Shown here: positions 21,863 through 33,382 of the stretch, piece by piece
Numbering within the stretch: position 1 is the stretch's first letter
How the letters are laid out: each line of letters opens with the position of its first letter
Origin: Ancistrus triradiatus
Lineage: Eukaryota > Chordata > Actinopteri > Siluriformes > Loricariidae
Length of the DNA: 64,000 nt
NCBI GenBank assembly: GCA_025084515.1
Contig: JAJAGP010000175.1
Coordinates: 1 to 64,000, forward strand
Direction: 5' to 3'
The notes under the pieces: model-generated
Database searches by the model: none
What the model was told of the DNA's origin: nothing
Seen by the model: only the letters and a program-made list of their open reading frames with translations
Made by a program: the position numbers and the translations under genes

Positions 21863-23980
21863 CTTGGCTATTTATATAACATGTAGTATTGGTGGTCTTT
21901 AGACGTGTTGAAGCCAAGCCTTCCATACTCTTGCTAACTACTAAGAGAACCACACATTTGGACCTCTTCATCTTTAACCCATGACTTCAGGGTGACTTTA
22001 GAACGTCTTTGAAGCCAGTTGATGACTACTGTTTGGGTTAACATCTCTGTTAAAACAGGTCAGTGGAAGAAATGCTGAAAATACCAACTTTTTTTATTTA
22101 GAGACCTCCTTTCCCATTTCCGGTGCTTCTGCAGTCTTAACAGTTGGAAGGATTGCACGGCCCTGCCTGTATATAGCAGTTATGTCACAGACAGCTTTCT
22201 GATAGATCACGTGTACCATGCCAGCGCACAGAACTGTTGCTAATGGGCATGTGCTGAGGCTACTGAAAATAGTGAGGAATTGGCTGTTAATATCATCGCC
22301 ACTCTTCTCTGCATCCCTACCAATTGATTTCCAACTCAGGAGCTGAGCGTACACCTCCTCTAAGAAGCTAATTCTTCTTGCCAGTGTGTTATTAGTAACA
22401 AACTCATCTTTCACTGGACGGACTGGTGTCTCACATGCACCGGATAAGCGCAATCTATCAATCCTGGCTTGGTCTCGGCTGCCGGGTCTGCTGTAAGTGT
22501 GAGTCCAGAATAAGAGATATCAGCCAGCATCAACATAGCAGCTGCTCATTTCAAGCTCCTGTGCACAAGAATAGCTGGAGGCATTTAAAAAAAATCTGAA
22601 TAGGTTTGTATTGATAGTTGTGCCTCCTGTGTTTTCGACTGTAGGCTCATACTGTAGCTAATGGCTTTAGTCAACCTTAAGATTAGCCAGGTGTCTGCTT
22701 AACTGGTTTGCACTGGATTTTAGTTGCCATTACATTATCTGTCTTCCTTTAGTTAATTTTTAGCTGTGTTTGAATAGTTTTAAAAAAGCAACTTGAAGGA
22801 ACCGACAAGGGAAATACTCCAAGTGACAATGTAAAAGGTTTTTTTTTAAATCGTTATGTATTCGATATATAAAGAAAGTCAGATTAACTTTGCATGAGCA
22901 GAAGTTGAATGTAATCATGTTCATTGCATTGTTTATCATGGATGGCTGCTTTGGTTTGGTGAGAAATGGTGGTGTAACACCTGGATCCATCCATCCATTT
23001 TTTCACTGCGTCTTCACAGGTGGTTATCTGTTATTAGCCTTTCAGACAGGGAACGTGAAGCCTATGAAACACAAAGCGGTCTCCTAAATTGATTTATGGA
23101 TTTGTTTAAGGTGTGCAGTAAGATGCCAGATGTTGGCTTGTGACCACTCTGGGTATAATAATAAACACTCATTGTTGTTTTGCAGTTTACTTCTTATTTC
23201 TTTTACCTGCTGGAGACCGAGAGAGTCTTATGAGCAGTGGATGTTTGTTTGTCAAAGAATGATAGTCATGTAAACCATAGAACATGTACACAAAACGTTA
23301 CATGAGAACCCGTTACACGTGTATCTACTTAATAGGCAACAACACCATCTCTTCATCTACTCTGTGCAGCCTTATCACTGTGCTAACACAAGCTTTTAAT
23401 TGCTTATGGTTGGCTTGATTCTTGACACCACTGGGAAGAGCCAGATTACTGAGCTGTTCTGATAAATTCCTGCATAGGTGTTGCTGTAAGAACTGACACC
23501 TTTGACTCAGGCACTCTTGGATATATCCACATTCCAAATTGATTCCATACATGGAGAAAGAGCTCAGCAGCAGGGGGCCACCAGCTTGGTGGTAGTGCTA
23601 TCGAGGCCACAAGATTGCTTCTCACTTAATTGCTCCATAATGAAACAAGTCAGACGTGGAATTTTTAGTTTTTCATGTTACTCGGTTCAAACTACAGACA
23701 CTGGAATCCACAGGCTGAAAAGTAGCAGGCTTTTTTAAAAATTGACATTTTGTAACATTTTGTTAAACACTTGTTTAATTGACTTTTTGTAATTAATACT
23801 AAATGGTGATATTTCTGCTGCTGCTGTTATTGGAAAGCTTTTAACCTTATTTGTGATCGTGACTATGAAGATATTGTGTCTGAAGTGGAGTCCAACTTTG
23901 AATAAATTAAGTTTGAGTTACAAGGTTCCTCTTTAGGTACAAATAACGTCGTTTAATTCTTAATACATTTTATTTGTAAT
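21863..23980. other. gene-free stretch with a unique-looking block at 22085-22460
   Basis: No repeat family recognised over 2.1 kb apart from a short CCATCCATCCATT at 22987. Positions 22085-22460 are more GC-balanced and hold an open minus-strand frame of 119 codons (22453-22094) with no resemblance to a known protein; it may be a conserved non-coding element. Confidence 0.4.
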
Positions 23981-23983
23981 TTT

Positions 23984-24205
23984 CGTCCTTTTGTTCTTTC
24001 ATCTTAGCTTATTTGTACTTTGTGTTTCAAACTAACGTTACTTGTTAGAGTTATATAAACCTGTTGTAGCGCACTGTGTGATGGCAGGGTAGGGAAATGG
24101 TGCTGTTGCATAGCAACAGCTCATTTGGCGGAAGGTATTTGTCAGTATTAAAGCATATTCAGTATGGAATTCAGGGCGTCTTGAGTTATTTTCTTTCTTT
24201 ATTAT
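23984..24205 (+). repeat. promoter-like repeat R2, copy 1
   Basis: Shared order with 27868-28114: TTTGTGTTTCAAACTAACGT, a TATA-like GTTATATAAACC, GGCAGGGTAGGGAA, an X-box-like GTTGCATAGCAAC, and GTCAGTATTAAAGCATATTC. The layout (TATA-like box, then an ATTAAA-type signal about 95 bp later) could be a solo LTR or another retroposon end; no retroelement gene is nearby. Confidence 0.7.
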
Positions 24206-24390
24206 GATATCAAAATGTTGTATAAAAGCAGTAGAACATTAGAGGTCGTGCGTTATCGTGAGTAATATCACGACTGTGATTATCTACGGCACTCTCCTTC
24301 GGCACGCGCCTGTGACCAAATTATAGCCGTGATGTTACACATGACCTCGTTGGTCTATTGCATAACAATAACATGATCGAATTATCTGAC

Positions 24391-24394
24391 ACAC

Positions 24395-24432
<38 letters not shown>

Positions 24433-24433
24433 A
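24391..24433 (+). repeat. (GT)n microsatellite
   Basis: Starts as ACACGTGTGTGTATAT and becomes a pure GT run of about 13 units. Confidence 0.95.
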
Positions 24434-24469
24434 TCCTTAACAAACAAAATATTTCATCGGGCTTATATA

Positions 24470-25903
24470 CAGTTAAATATTAGTCAAAGACAACACAAGT
24501 AAACACAAAATGCAGTTTTTAAATTAAGGTGTTTATTATTAAGGGAGAAAAAAATCCAAACCTACATGGCGCTGTGTGAAAAAGTGATTGCCCCCTAAAC
24601 CTAATAACTGGTTGGGCCACCCTTATCAGCAACAACTGCAACCAAGTGTTTGTGATAACTTACAGTGAGTCTTTTACAGCGTTGTGGAGGAACTTTGGCC
24701 ACTCATCTTTGCAGAATTGTTGTAATTCAGCCACATTGGAGGGTTTTCCAGGATGAACGGCCTTTTTAAGGTCATGCCACAGCATCTCAATAGGATTCAG
24801 GTCAGGACTTTGACTAGGCCACTCAAGTCTTCATTTAGTTTTTCTTCAGCCATTCCGTAGTGGACTTGATGTGTTTTGGATCATTGTCCTGCTGCAGAAC
24901 CCAAGTTCGTTTCAGCTTGAGGTCACCAACAGATGGCTGGACATTCTCCTTCAGGATTTTTTGGTAGACAGCGGAATTCATAGTTCCATTTATCACAGCA
25001 AGTCTTCCAGGTCCTGAAGCAGCAAAACAGCCCCAGACCATCACACTACCACCACCATATGTTACTGTTGCTATAATGTTCTTTTTCTGAAATGCTGTGT
25101 TACTGTTACACCAGATGTAATGGGGGACACACCTTCCAAAGAGTTCAACTTTTGTCTCGTCAGTCCACAGAATGTTTTCACAAAAGTCTCGGGGATCATA
25201 AAGATGTGTTCTGGAAAAATCGAGACGAGCTTTAATGTTCTTTTTGCTCAGCAGTGGTTGTCATTGTGGAACTCTGCCATGCAGGCCATTTTTTCCCAGT
25301 CTCTTTCTTATGGTGGAGGCATGAACACTGATCTTAACTGAGGCAGTTCTTTGGATGTTGTTGTGGGGTCTTTTGTGACCTCTTGGATGAGTCGTCACTG
25401 CGCTCTTGGGGTAATTTTGGTCGGCCAGCAACTTCTGGGAAGGTTCACCACTGTTCCATGTTTTCGCCATTTGTGGATAATGGCTCTCACTGTGGTTTCC
25501 TGGAGTCCCAAAGCTTTAGAAATGGCTTTATAACCCTTTCCAGACTGATAGATCCCAATTATAACCCTTTCCACACTGATAGATCCAGATTCTCAATTGT
25601 TCCTGAATTTCTTTGGATCTCGGCATGATGTGTAGCTTTTAAGGATCTTTTGGTGTACTTCACTTTGTCAGGCAGGTCCTATTTAAGTGATGTCCTGATT
25701 GAGAACAGGTGTGGCAATAATCAGGCCTGGGTGTGGCTAGAGACAGTGAGCTCAGGTGTGATAAACCATAGTTTAGTTATGTTTTAACAAGGGGGGGCAA
25801 TCACTTTTTCACACAGGGCCATGTAGGTTTGGATTTTTTTCTCCCTTAATAATAAACACCTTCATTTAAAAACTGCATTTTGTGTTTACTTGTGTCTTTA
25901 CTA
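24470..25903 (-). mobile_element. Tc1-like transposon (family E), nearly full, inactive
   Basis: Inverted internal ends (AACACAAGTAAACACAAAAT at left; GTGTTTACTTGTGTC at right) bracket the element; the outermost CAGTGGTGTGAAAAAG-type tip is missing on both sides. The minus strand encodes, in order from the right, MPR-like start region near 25625, helix-turn-helix with MAKTWNSGEPSQKLL frames (25470-25261), a TDET motif near 25160, MMVWGCFAASGPGRLAVING (from 25044) and WVLQQDNDPKHIKSTTEWLK with the second Asp at 24886-24888. The PDLNPIE motif follows near 24786-24800 but out of frame. A 40-bp stretch near 25530-25590 is duplicated in tandem (AACCCTTTCCA.ACTGATAGATC). Confidence 0.88.
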
Positions 25904-26829
25904 GTCTTTACTTTTACCATAGCATATCCGAGTCACCATATTATGGCCCTAAAGCACTTGTGATTGGCTTCTACCAAATAATTCAGCCGAACACGTGTCT
26001 TTGTTAGACCAGGGAGGAAAATCCAATCAGCACAAAACAGATTCTTTGAGCATCCAAGGCTGCTCTTCTAGCCCATACTTTTAATTAGATTGCATCTCAA
26101 ACCTAGACACTCTACTTAATGAAATGCCAGAGGAACATCATTACAGAGTATTAAACCAATCAGTGGGCCTGTGTTTGAAAGCGTATGTGTTTCAGCCAGG
26201 CCTCGAGCTTGTCATGACAATCAACATGCAGTCACTGTACATTACGGATCCTTTTTACAAACCTTAATCCATTTTACAACCTACTTTGTTTTACACTAGG
26301 AAGGATAATTAAAATCACATTACTGTGTACGAAAGTGCACAGACCCCATACTAAAGGTGATGAAAGTACGAATACTAATTCAACCCCGCTCTTTGTGTTC
26401 AGGGTCAGTCCAACACCTGCCAATGGAGAACATTATATAGGATGCTAGTGCTGGTAGGGGTCGCTGTTGCAGAGGCTTCCCCTCCCTTGGACACAGTGAA
26501 TCGTGTCTGCTTGTGCCATCTGACCAAACCTCAAACTCAGGTCACCACTTTGGTGGGCTAGCGTATCAGTACATGCTTATTTCCTTAAAATAAAAGCACA
26601 GTCGTTGCCCTTCAAACTGCTTTAAAGGAATTTTAATTTTAAATCTCTTTCGTCTGTATGTTTTTCGTTATAGCGTTACAGGATTCCAGTCATTCGCAGG
26701 GCAGCAACAGGTTGCTGTTGCAGTGCTGGAGGATGCTCTCCTGAATGGCCTCCTCTCCCTCAGGCACAGCTAATAGCCTGTGATGCCGCACTTATTGCTT
26801 CTAAATGTTAGGAGTCGTGCTGATCCCTG
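25904..26829. other. no recognised gene; loose internal duplication
   Basis: Nothing coding. Two related stretches, 26455-26510 and 26705-26775, both have GCTGTTGCAG followed by CTCCCTT/CTCCCTC and a CACAG tract, perhaps an old duplicated retroposon. Confidence 0.4.
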
Positions 26830-27200
26830 TCTTATGATGTTTGAGGGCAGCGTCGACTCGTGTTGGTCTGGGTATGCTTGGGGGTGATTGTACATGCTCG
26901 AGCGCTTGTTGGCGTTGGTTGCACGATTGGCGACACCTGCTGGCTCGTGTATATAAGTGCACTCATGAGCTCAGTCAGGTGTCGCGTCATTGGTTGGCAT
27001 TGGGACCTCGTCCATCTCGGTTTTCTGTGTATTAGGAAAAGCTGGTAGCTGATGATTTGTAGATCGGTGGCAATTGGCGGTCAGGAGGCAGCTGGTAACC
27101 GGTAGGGCGTAGACGATAAAGCAGGGCAAGTATTCCGCCTTGTTTCCCGGTTGCCGTCTCTTTGGCGGTGTTCGCCCGCTCGCTGCGAAACTTTCCCTTT
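26830..27200 (+). promoter_or_regulatory. GC-richer block with TATA-like box
   Basis: GTGTATATAAGTGC at 26947 is a good TATA-like box. Downstream DNA to 27200 is richer in CG dinucleotides (GCCGTCTCTTTGGCGGTGTT, CCCGCTCGCTGCG) than its surroundings. No ORF with a recognisable product follows. It could be an LTR, an old retroposon promoter or a short CpG island. Confidence 0.35.
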
Positions 27201-27867
27201 ACATTTCTGACTGATCCATAAAAATGACGTAGAAGCTGTACTAACGGACTTCAGTGTCGTTGCTCTTCAGCCAAGCTGTGAATACGTTAAGAGCCCAGGA
27301 CATTTGATTTACTGTGTTGACTTTGTTTCTCTGGCTTGAGAGCGCATCCAAGTCTGTGTCAGTCTGGTCATTAACAGCTTCATCTTCCAAATATTTCAAA
27401 GCCAATAGAATTTATTAAATCATTATAATTCAGTTACAGTATAATTAGAAGGTTGATATGTGTTTTATTATGGCTGGTGTGTGTATGTGGAGGAGTAATA
27501 AGAGGTCAGAGTACCATTATCGTGCAATATTGGCATTCCTTGAACATCTCTCAGCCAATCAGATTGTGGGTTTGGAACCAACTGTGGTGTAATGAGTATG
27601 CTTTTTTAATTTACGAGGTCACATTTTAAGAATTGTGAATCTGTTTTAGTAGTAGATAATAGACTTGCTTTTTGAACTGTAGTTTGCAGGGGTCCTAAAT
27701 GGGCTAACGTATAAGCATTCACACTATAATAAGAATTTCAAGCCATCGCAGTGCTCGGGGAGCTCGTGCTTCTTTCTGATTGGAGGGCAGTCCTGTGTCT
27801 CCTGTTAAGCAAACGGCCACTAGCCAATCTCGGTGTCTGTGAGCTCATGTGAACTCGTGTTTGCATG
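27201..27867. other. no recognised gene; CCAAT-like boxes
   Basis: CCAATCAGATTGTGG near 27556, and GATTGG / CCAATC near 27777 and 27823, lie just upstream of the R2 copy and may belong to the same element. No coding region. Confidence 0.4.
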
Positions 27868-28114
27868 TCCTTCGTCCTTTTTCCCTTTTATCTTCACTGA
27901 TTTGGGCTTTGTGTTTCAAACCAATGTTACTTGGTAGTGTTATATAAACCATGTGTAGCATACTGTGTTAGAGCAGGGTAGGGAATTGTTACCGTTGCAT
28001 GGCAACAACTCCTTCGTTGTGGACCTACTTTTTACCGTGAGATATTGTCAGTATTAAAGCATATTCAGTATGAAATCCAGGGCTTCTTTGATACATTTTG
28101 TTTCTTTATTTTGT
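27868..28114 (+). repeat. promoter-like repeat R2, copy 2
   Basis: Second copy of the repeat at 23984-24205, same orientation. It has TATA-like GTTATATAAACC at 27937, the X-box-like palindrome GTTGCATGGCAAC near 27995, and GTCAGTATTAAAGCATATTC near 28048. A 20-bp insertion (CTCCTTCGTTGTGGACC region) separates the last two blocks. Confidence 0.7.
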
Positions 28115-28196
28115 GGTTAAGGGACTAGACTGTGGGCCAAAAGGTCCAGGGTTCAAATCCCACCTTAGGCTGTAAATATGACTAAATGTAATGTCA
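28115..28196 (+). repeat. SINE head fragment
   Basis: GGTTAAGGGACTAGACTGTG and AGGTCCAGGGTTCAAATCCC are the tRNA-like head of the SINE; body and tail are replaced by a short GTAAATATGACTAAATGTAA end. Confidence 0.8.
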
Positions 28197-28530
28197 CGGT
28201 GGCTGCGGAGGCCTAAAGGCCTTTTGACACCGAACATGATTTTTTTCATGTGATTTACTCAGATGACAGTAAATGAAATCGAGCTTGTTTGTAATGATGG
28301 TAGCTTCCATTATTATTATAAAATGCGACCTCATTTCATTCGCCCTCTCTTCAGTTTTTTGCACTGGCAACCGTCACTTGTGCGCCTCAAGCAGCAGCTC
28401 CTGTATTTTCAGTCTGCCTCTCCACGTTCCTTTGCCTTCTGTTGTTCCCTCTCCTTCTCTGAACCACAGAGCCATTTCACTTGTGTAAAAATGTTCATGT
28501 CAAAGAGATGTCAATAAAATAATAGTAGTA

Positions 28531-29318
28531 CAGTGGTACCTCGGTTCTCGTTGTTAATTCATTCCAGAACTCTTTCCTAGATCCAAAAACGCTAAATACT
28601 GAGCAGAGATTCCCCATAAGGAATAATGTAAATTGAATGAATCCGTTCCAGACCCCCAGAAAATCCACACTGTATAAGGCATTATATGCATTAATGGAGG
28701 TGCTTGTACAGGTGCTCCCTGATTTATGTTGGGGATATTTTCAACAAATCCATCATAAGTTAAATGTATCATGAACTGATGAGTTTAATATAATCTATAG
28801 TGTAGAGCCTATTACACATTAACACTTACATTAACCTACAGCTGGCCAAAATCATTAACACAAAGCTTATTTTAAGTGATGAAAAACCTCATGTAATTTA
28901 GTGCGTAATGGATTGAAAGTGAAAAGTAAAAGCAAAACACTTACTCTCTTGGTGAACTCAGGGCGCTAGCATAGCTGCTAAGCCAACTGCAGTGTTCTGG
29001 AGGATTCAGTTCCTGTTTTCCTTTTGGTTGGATGTCATTACTAATCATTTTAGAACCCATTGAGACATATTTGCACTATGAATGCAGTACTGTAGATGTA
29101 AAAATGAAGACAAACATGATAAACACAGTGGAGACATGCGAGAGCTTTTGTGAATCTGAATCACTGTGTACTGACTCGCGAATCATGAATCAAGCTCGTG
29201 TCGACTGAAACGAGTCACGCGGCTCGACTCGTATAAGTTTAAGCAAGTATGCAGAATACAAATGTTTCTAGTCAAAATATGTCAATAACCGAATTTGACG
29301 AGTTCCGAGATGCCACTG
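28531..29318 (+). mobile_element. Tigger-type MITE, complete
   Basis: 788 bp between TA dinucleotides (28529-28530 and 29319-29320). The left end is CAGTGGTACCTCGGTTCTCG; the right end is shortened (GAGATGCCACTG) but its inner part AACCGAATTTGACGAGTTCC matches other copies. Internal CAGGTGCTCCCTGATTTATG and ACACAAAGCTTATTTTA blocks resemble Tigger elements of the TcMar superfamily. No transposase frame, so it depends on a partner element. Confidence 0.85.
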
Positions 29319-29324
29319 TATTAT

Positions 29325-29372
29325 AAAAGCAAGACCCTTAACCCACAACTTGGATTGTAAGACTGTGTAAGT
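29325..29372 (+). repeat. SINE body fragment
   Basis: AAGCAAGACCCTTAACCCAC and GGATTGTAAGACTGTG match the middle of the SINE; it abuts the Tigger-type MITE. Confidence 0.75.
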
Positions 29373-30024
29373 TAACTGTCTGTTTTGTCTTACCCTGAAA
29401 TGAGCATCTCATGAATTCTTAACGTAAGCCTCTTTTCATAAATCTACGGAGCACAGGGAATTAAGAGCAGGGTCTGGCAGTATCTGTGAGAGGTCCGCTC
29501 CGGGGTGTAAATAAATGTGGCCTTTCTAATAGAAGTAGAACCTGTTTACTGTGTCTTGTGTGATTTCCCTGGACAGTTTGCCTCCCTATTCCTATTGGTC
29601 ACTTCCAATCTGTCTAAAAGCTTTCTTTCATTACTACAGCCTTGTTATATTCTTGAAAGCTGTTTTTTACATTTGGGAATTAGCACCCTACGAGGCGGCT
29701 AAAGCCATGTGTGTGCTTGTCAGGCCGATCTCTGCAAAATCCCCAGTGTAAAATGAACACATATGGCATTGAATCACGACTACGGGGTTCATTTGCTTCC
29801 ATCTGTTTAGTGCTGAAGACAGGGTTGTATCCAGTGGTGTCGGAAGTAGCGTGTATGCGGAATTATGCTGAACGATTATGAAAAACTGTGGTTTTCATTT
29901 TAGCACTAATTGTAATAATTGTTATTATTTGGACACACCATTTAGTAGATGGGTGTTAAAAAGTTATTTAGTAGTTATATTCCACCCAAACAATTCAGAC
30001 AACAGATGGTCAGTTTGAATTTGA
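29373..30024. other. no recognised feature
   Basis: No gene or clear repeat. Confidence 0.45.
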
Positions 30025-30531
30025 ACTTCACCACTGTTCCATGTCTTCACCATTTGTGGATAATGGCTCTCACTGTGGTTCGCTGGAGTCCCAAAGCTTT
30101 AGAACCCTTTCTAGACTGATAGATCTCAATGACTTTCTTTCTCAATTGTTCCTGAATTTCTTTGGCTCTCGGCATGATGTGTAGCTTTTAAGGATCTTTT
30201 GGTGTCCTTCACTTTGTCAGGCAGGTCCTGTTTAAGTGATGTCCTGATTGAGAACAGGTGTGGCAATAATCAGGCCTGGGTGTGGCTAGAGACAGTGAAC
30301 TCAGGTGTGATAAACCATACTTAAGTTATGTTTTAACAAGGGGGGGCAATCACTTTTTCACACAGGGCCATGTAGGTTTGGATTTTTTCCTCCCTTAATA
30401 ATAAACATCATACTTCATTTAAAAACTGCATTTTGTGTTTACTTGTTTTGTCTTCGACTAATACTTAAATTGGTTTGATGTTCTGTTCCGAAACACTGCA
30501 GGAAGGGGGCAAACACTTTTTCACACCACTG
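30025..30531 (-). mobile_element. Tc1-like element (family E), one end with N-terminal part
   Basis: Near identical to 25440-25890 and extends to the true terminal repeat (GGGGGCAAACACTTTTTCAC then ACCACTG at 30531). It keeps only the start of the transposase gene and one terminus; the rest is lost at 30025. Confidence 0.85.
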
Positions 30532-30538
30532 TTGTTTT

Positions 30539-30571
30539 AGATAGATAGATAGATAGACAGATAGACAGATA
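30539..30571 (+). repeat. (GATA)n microsatellite
   Basis: Five GATA units grading into GACA/GATA, 8 bp after the Tc1 terminus. Confidence 0.95.
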
Positions 30572-31802
30572 AAGAGATTTCCAAATGGTTATCCAAGAAG
30601 AAGCCAATTTGTCAGTTGAGCTCTGGACATATTCTCGATATAGATGACACTCGTCAGTGTTAGTAAGAACAAAAACAATCAGAGACTGATTGACACTGCA
30701 ATTGGGAAGGCGATAAACACAGCAGAGGCTTTAGGAAAAACCCAACATGGTCTCTCGAACAGTGCAGTTATCAGCTTGGAACAGGGTTCAGTGGAATCAG
30801 CTGCATAGTGGAATACTGACGGTCTAAGAGTGTAATGAGGACACACTAGCCACCCTGATAACACCTTGAAAATCCAGCATCCATAAAACTGAGTCATGTC
30901 TCTTCCTAATATGTGCTCTAATTGGCCTGTTCCAGGCCAGGCTACTGGAGCAGTTACTGTAACATTACTGTACGAGGAGACCTGCTCTGCTGCTACTTGT
31001 TCTACCGTACTACCCAGTTCAGATGGTGATGAGGTAAAGATGCAGGTTCGTGTTCCGATGTAAGGGTGGAATTATATAAGAATGAATTATTGCAGCCATA
31101 CAATCCAATAATTGGATTCCGTTGCCTGGGACAGTCAAATGAATTAAAATCCATATTGCATAATGGTTAGATTTGTATGAGCTTTGAGTCAAATGGTTTT
31201 GTCCTGTTATCCCTATTGGCATGCATTCACATAGTCCTGAAAACTGTTTTTTACCCCTTGGTCCCAATTGGCTACCAATTGTTCCAGTTGCAGCATCATA
31301 GGTACATGGTTATGTTTGTCAGTAACAGGACCTGGTGGTGATCAGGCACTGTGTATTGGACTACATGTTGATGACTGGTTACATGTACTGTACCGTATTA
31401 ATGCTGTAGACTCACAGTATTAGAACCACACAGTCTGGTTCATTTCTTAGATTTCTTTTAACAGTGCCTATTTATTTAAATTCTAACCCTGTCCAACCAT
31501 TTAACCTTTTCATATGAAATGGCATGGATGGTGAATTTTGCCCTGGATTATTAAAATATGGCAATCCATTTAATTTAGGTGAAAAAATAAAAGTTTAAAA
31601 TCCTGTTTGAGCACCTGTCCATATTACACAACTAAATCTCTTTTGTTAACCATAACCTTTATTTTGATGTAGAAAACATACAGCGCTATACAATTTTTTT
31701 TCCTCAGCTTTTCTAGCTCAGAGGTAAGAATCAGCTGGAAAAAGCAAGTCTTGAGAACCTGGCTTTGAAGAGAAGCCCATGTCTGGGCTTTCAACATTAT
31801 AA
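30572..31802. other. no recognised feature
   Basis: About 1.2 kb of unique-looking sequence without gene or repeat that I recognise. No frame longer than about 80 codons. Confidence 0.45.
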
Positions 31803-31903
31803 GGGGACTGTGGTATCTTAGTGGTTAAAATAGTAGACCTTGGACGGTTCAGGGTTCAAATCTTACCTCTCACAAGCTGCCACTGTTGGGTCTTTGAGCA
31901 AGG
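31803..31903 (+). repeat. SINE, 5' half, first arm of inverted pair
   Basis: Head GGGACTGTGGTATCTTAGTG, B-box-like GGTTCAAATC and body CTGCCACTGTTGGGTC, cut at GAGCAAGG. The next base begins an oppositely oriented copy. Confidence 0.9.
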
Positions 31904-32044
31904 TCCAAGCAATTGTGGGTTAAGGGCCTTGCTCAAGGACCCAACAGTGGCAGCTTGGCAAAGGTGGGAATTGAACCCTGGACCTTCTGGTCCATAGTCC
32001 AGTACCTTACCCGCTAGGCTACCACAGTCCCAGTCCCAGTCCCA
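31904..32044 (-). repeat. SINE, 5' half and body, second arm of inverted pair
   Basis: Starts CCAAGCAATTGTGGGTTAAG and ends with the reversed head ACCACAGTCC, followed by three CAGTCC repeats. With the copy before it, the pair can fold into a hairpin about 100 bp per arm. Confidence 0.9.
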
Positions 32045-32477
32045 AACATAACCAGTCTTTATTGGCTCCACTTAACACTTTTCCCCTTTTTTTGTTTTGG
32101 CTCATTTTCAAGACAGCTGAACATTTAGCTGAAATCAAACATAAGCTTAATAAACAAAAGTAATTTTATATACAGACTTTTCCCCCCAGTAAGTGTGTTA
32201 TTTTAATCTTGTTTAGTATGTTTGACAAACTCAGAGCAAACAAAGCCTCACGCACCCCTTGTGAGGTTTGGTGCTCCTCTGGTTGGGAACCGTGGGATTA
32301 CTGAACTCTGCAATACGAAGGCCCCTGCCCTGTCTGTACCTTTAATTGTGTCCAGTGAATTAGGCTCTGGGATAGGCTCTGGACCACCGTGACTCTAACC
32401 TCGTAAAGTGATGTTTTGTAATGAAAGTCTTAGTAAATGGCAGTCAGAAAACTTGTAGGAAGGTGAAGCCACGAGGG
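32045..32477. other. no recognised feature
   Basis: No gene or named repeat. Confidence 0.4.
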
Positions 32478-32910
32478 TCAAGTCAAGTCAACTTTATTTC
32501 TATAGCACTTTTTACAATAGAGCAACTTTACAATCTTGGATCATCTTCTAATTTATAAGGCCAGTCCGAAATTGAGCAAGCCTAGGGCAACAGTGGCAAG
32601 GAAAAACTCCATAAATGTTATAAGGAAGAAAACTTTGGAGGACCAACACTCAAAAAGGGATCCAACCTCCTTGGGCAGCTTAGATGTTATATGTAAGAAT
32701 TAACCAACTGGAGCTGATGATGGAAGAACAGATTGGCTGGAGCTGAAGAGGAGAAATATCTTAGTGTGTAGGCTGGAGCTGGTACCGGAACACAAGCTCA
32801 GAGAGAAAAGAGAAAATGCAGTTAGCTCTTGTTAAGAGCACAGAGTCTGTTAACAGACCATGACTGAATCACTGATACTAAATAATAGCATGAGACTCCA
32901 AGAGCATTAG
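32478..32910 (+). repeat. interspersed repeat R1
   Basis: Uninterrupted copy of R1 with GTCAAGTCAAGTCAACTTTA at the left, GTGGCAAGGAAAAACTCC in the middle and GGTACCGGAACACAAGCTC near 32780. It shows the order expected for the copy split at 3271/5770. Confidence 0.75.
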
Positions 32911-32921
32911 GACCTAGAGAT

Positions 32922-33070
32922 ACAGAGTGACTTACAATTGATACAATCTTACTGTCCTAGAAATTGTAGGTTAAGGGCCTTGCTTAATGACCCACCAGTG
33001 GCAGCTTGGCAGATCTGGTTTGTATTCTGGACGTTCCGGTCCACAGTCCAGCACCCTACCCCAACACAGC
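32922..33070 (-). repeat. tRNA-derived SINE, diverged
   Basis: Tail-less minus copy (GTGACTTACAATTGATACA ... CCACCAGTGGCAGCTTGGCA), with more substitutions than the other copies. Confidence 0.8.
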
Positions 33071-33217
33071 GTATATATAAGGGTGACATCACTGAAAGTA
33101 GGTGGGCAAATGTTCCCATTGAAAATAACGTCCACATATATTCAGCCAAACATGGATTTGTGAGCTACATAACTACACTAATGCCTCAAGACCAGACTCT
33201 AGCATGTCTTGGAGTGA

Positions 33218-33252
33218 ACTTCATTCATTCATTCATTCGTTCATTCATTCAT
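33218..33252 (+). repeat. (ATTC)n microsatellite
   Basis: About eight ATTC units with one G; followed by CTTATCCGCTTATCC, a common fish retroposon tail motif. Confidence 0.9.
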
Positions 33253-33382
33253 GCAATGTCTTATCCGCTTATCCAGGGTCGCCTAAAATCTGACCTCGTT
33301 CCTGCATCTTGAAAACTCTAATTTCTATTTTATAACCTATTTTCAATTATTTGTAGAATTATGTAGTGGTATACGTTATTTA

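Noticed and set aside
23984..28114. An LTR retrotransposon bounded by the two R2 copies
   Set aside because: The 3.7 kb between them has no gag, protease, reverse transcriptase or integrase, and the copies are too diverged for a young LTR pair.
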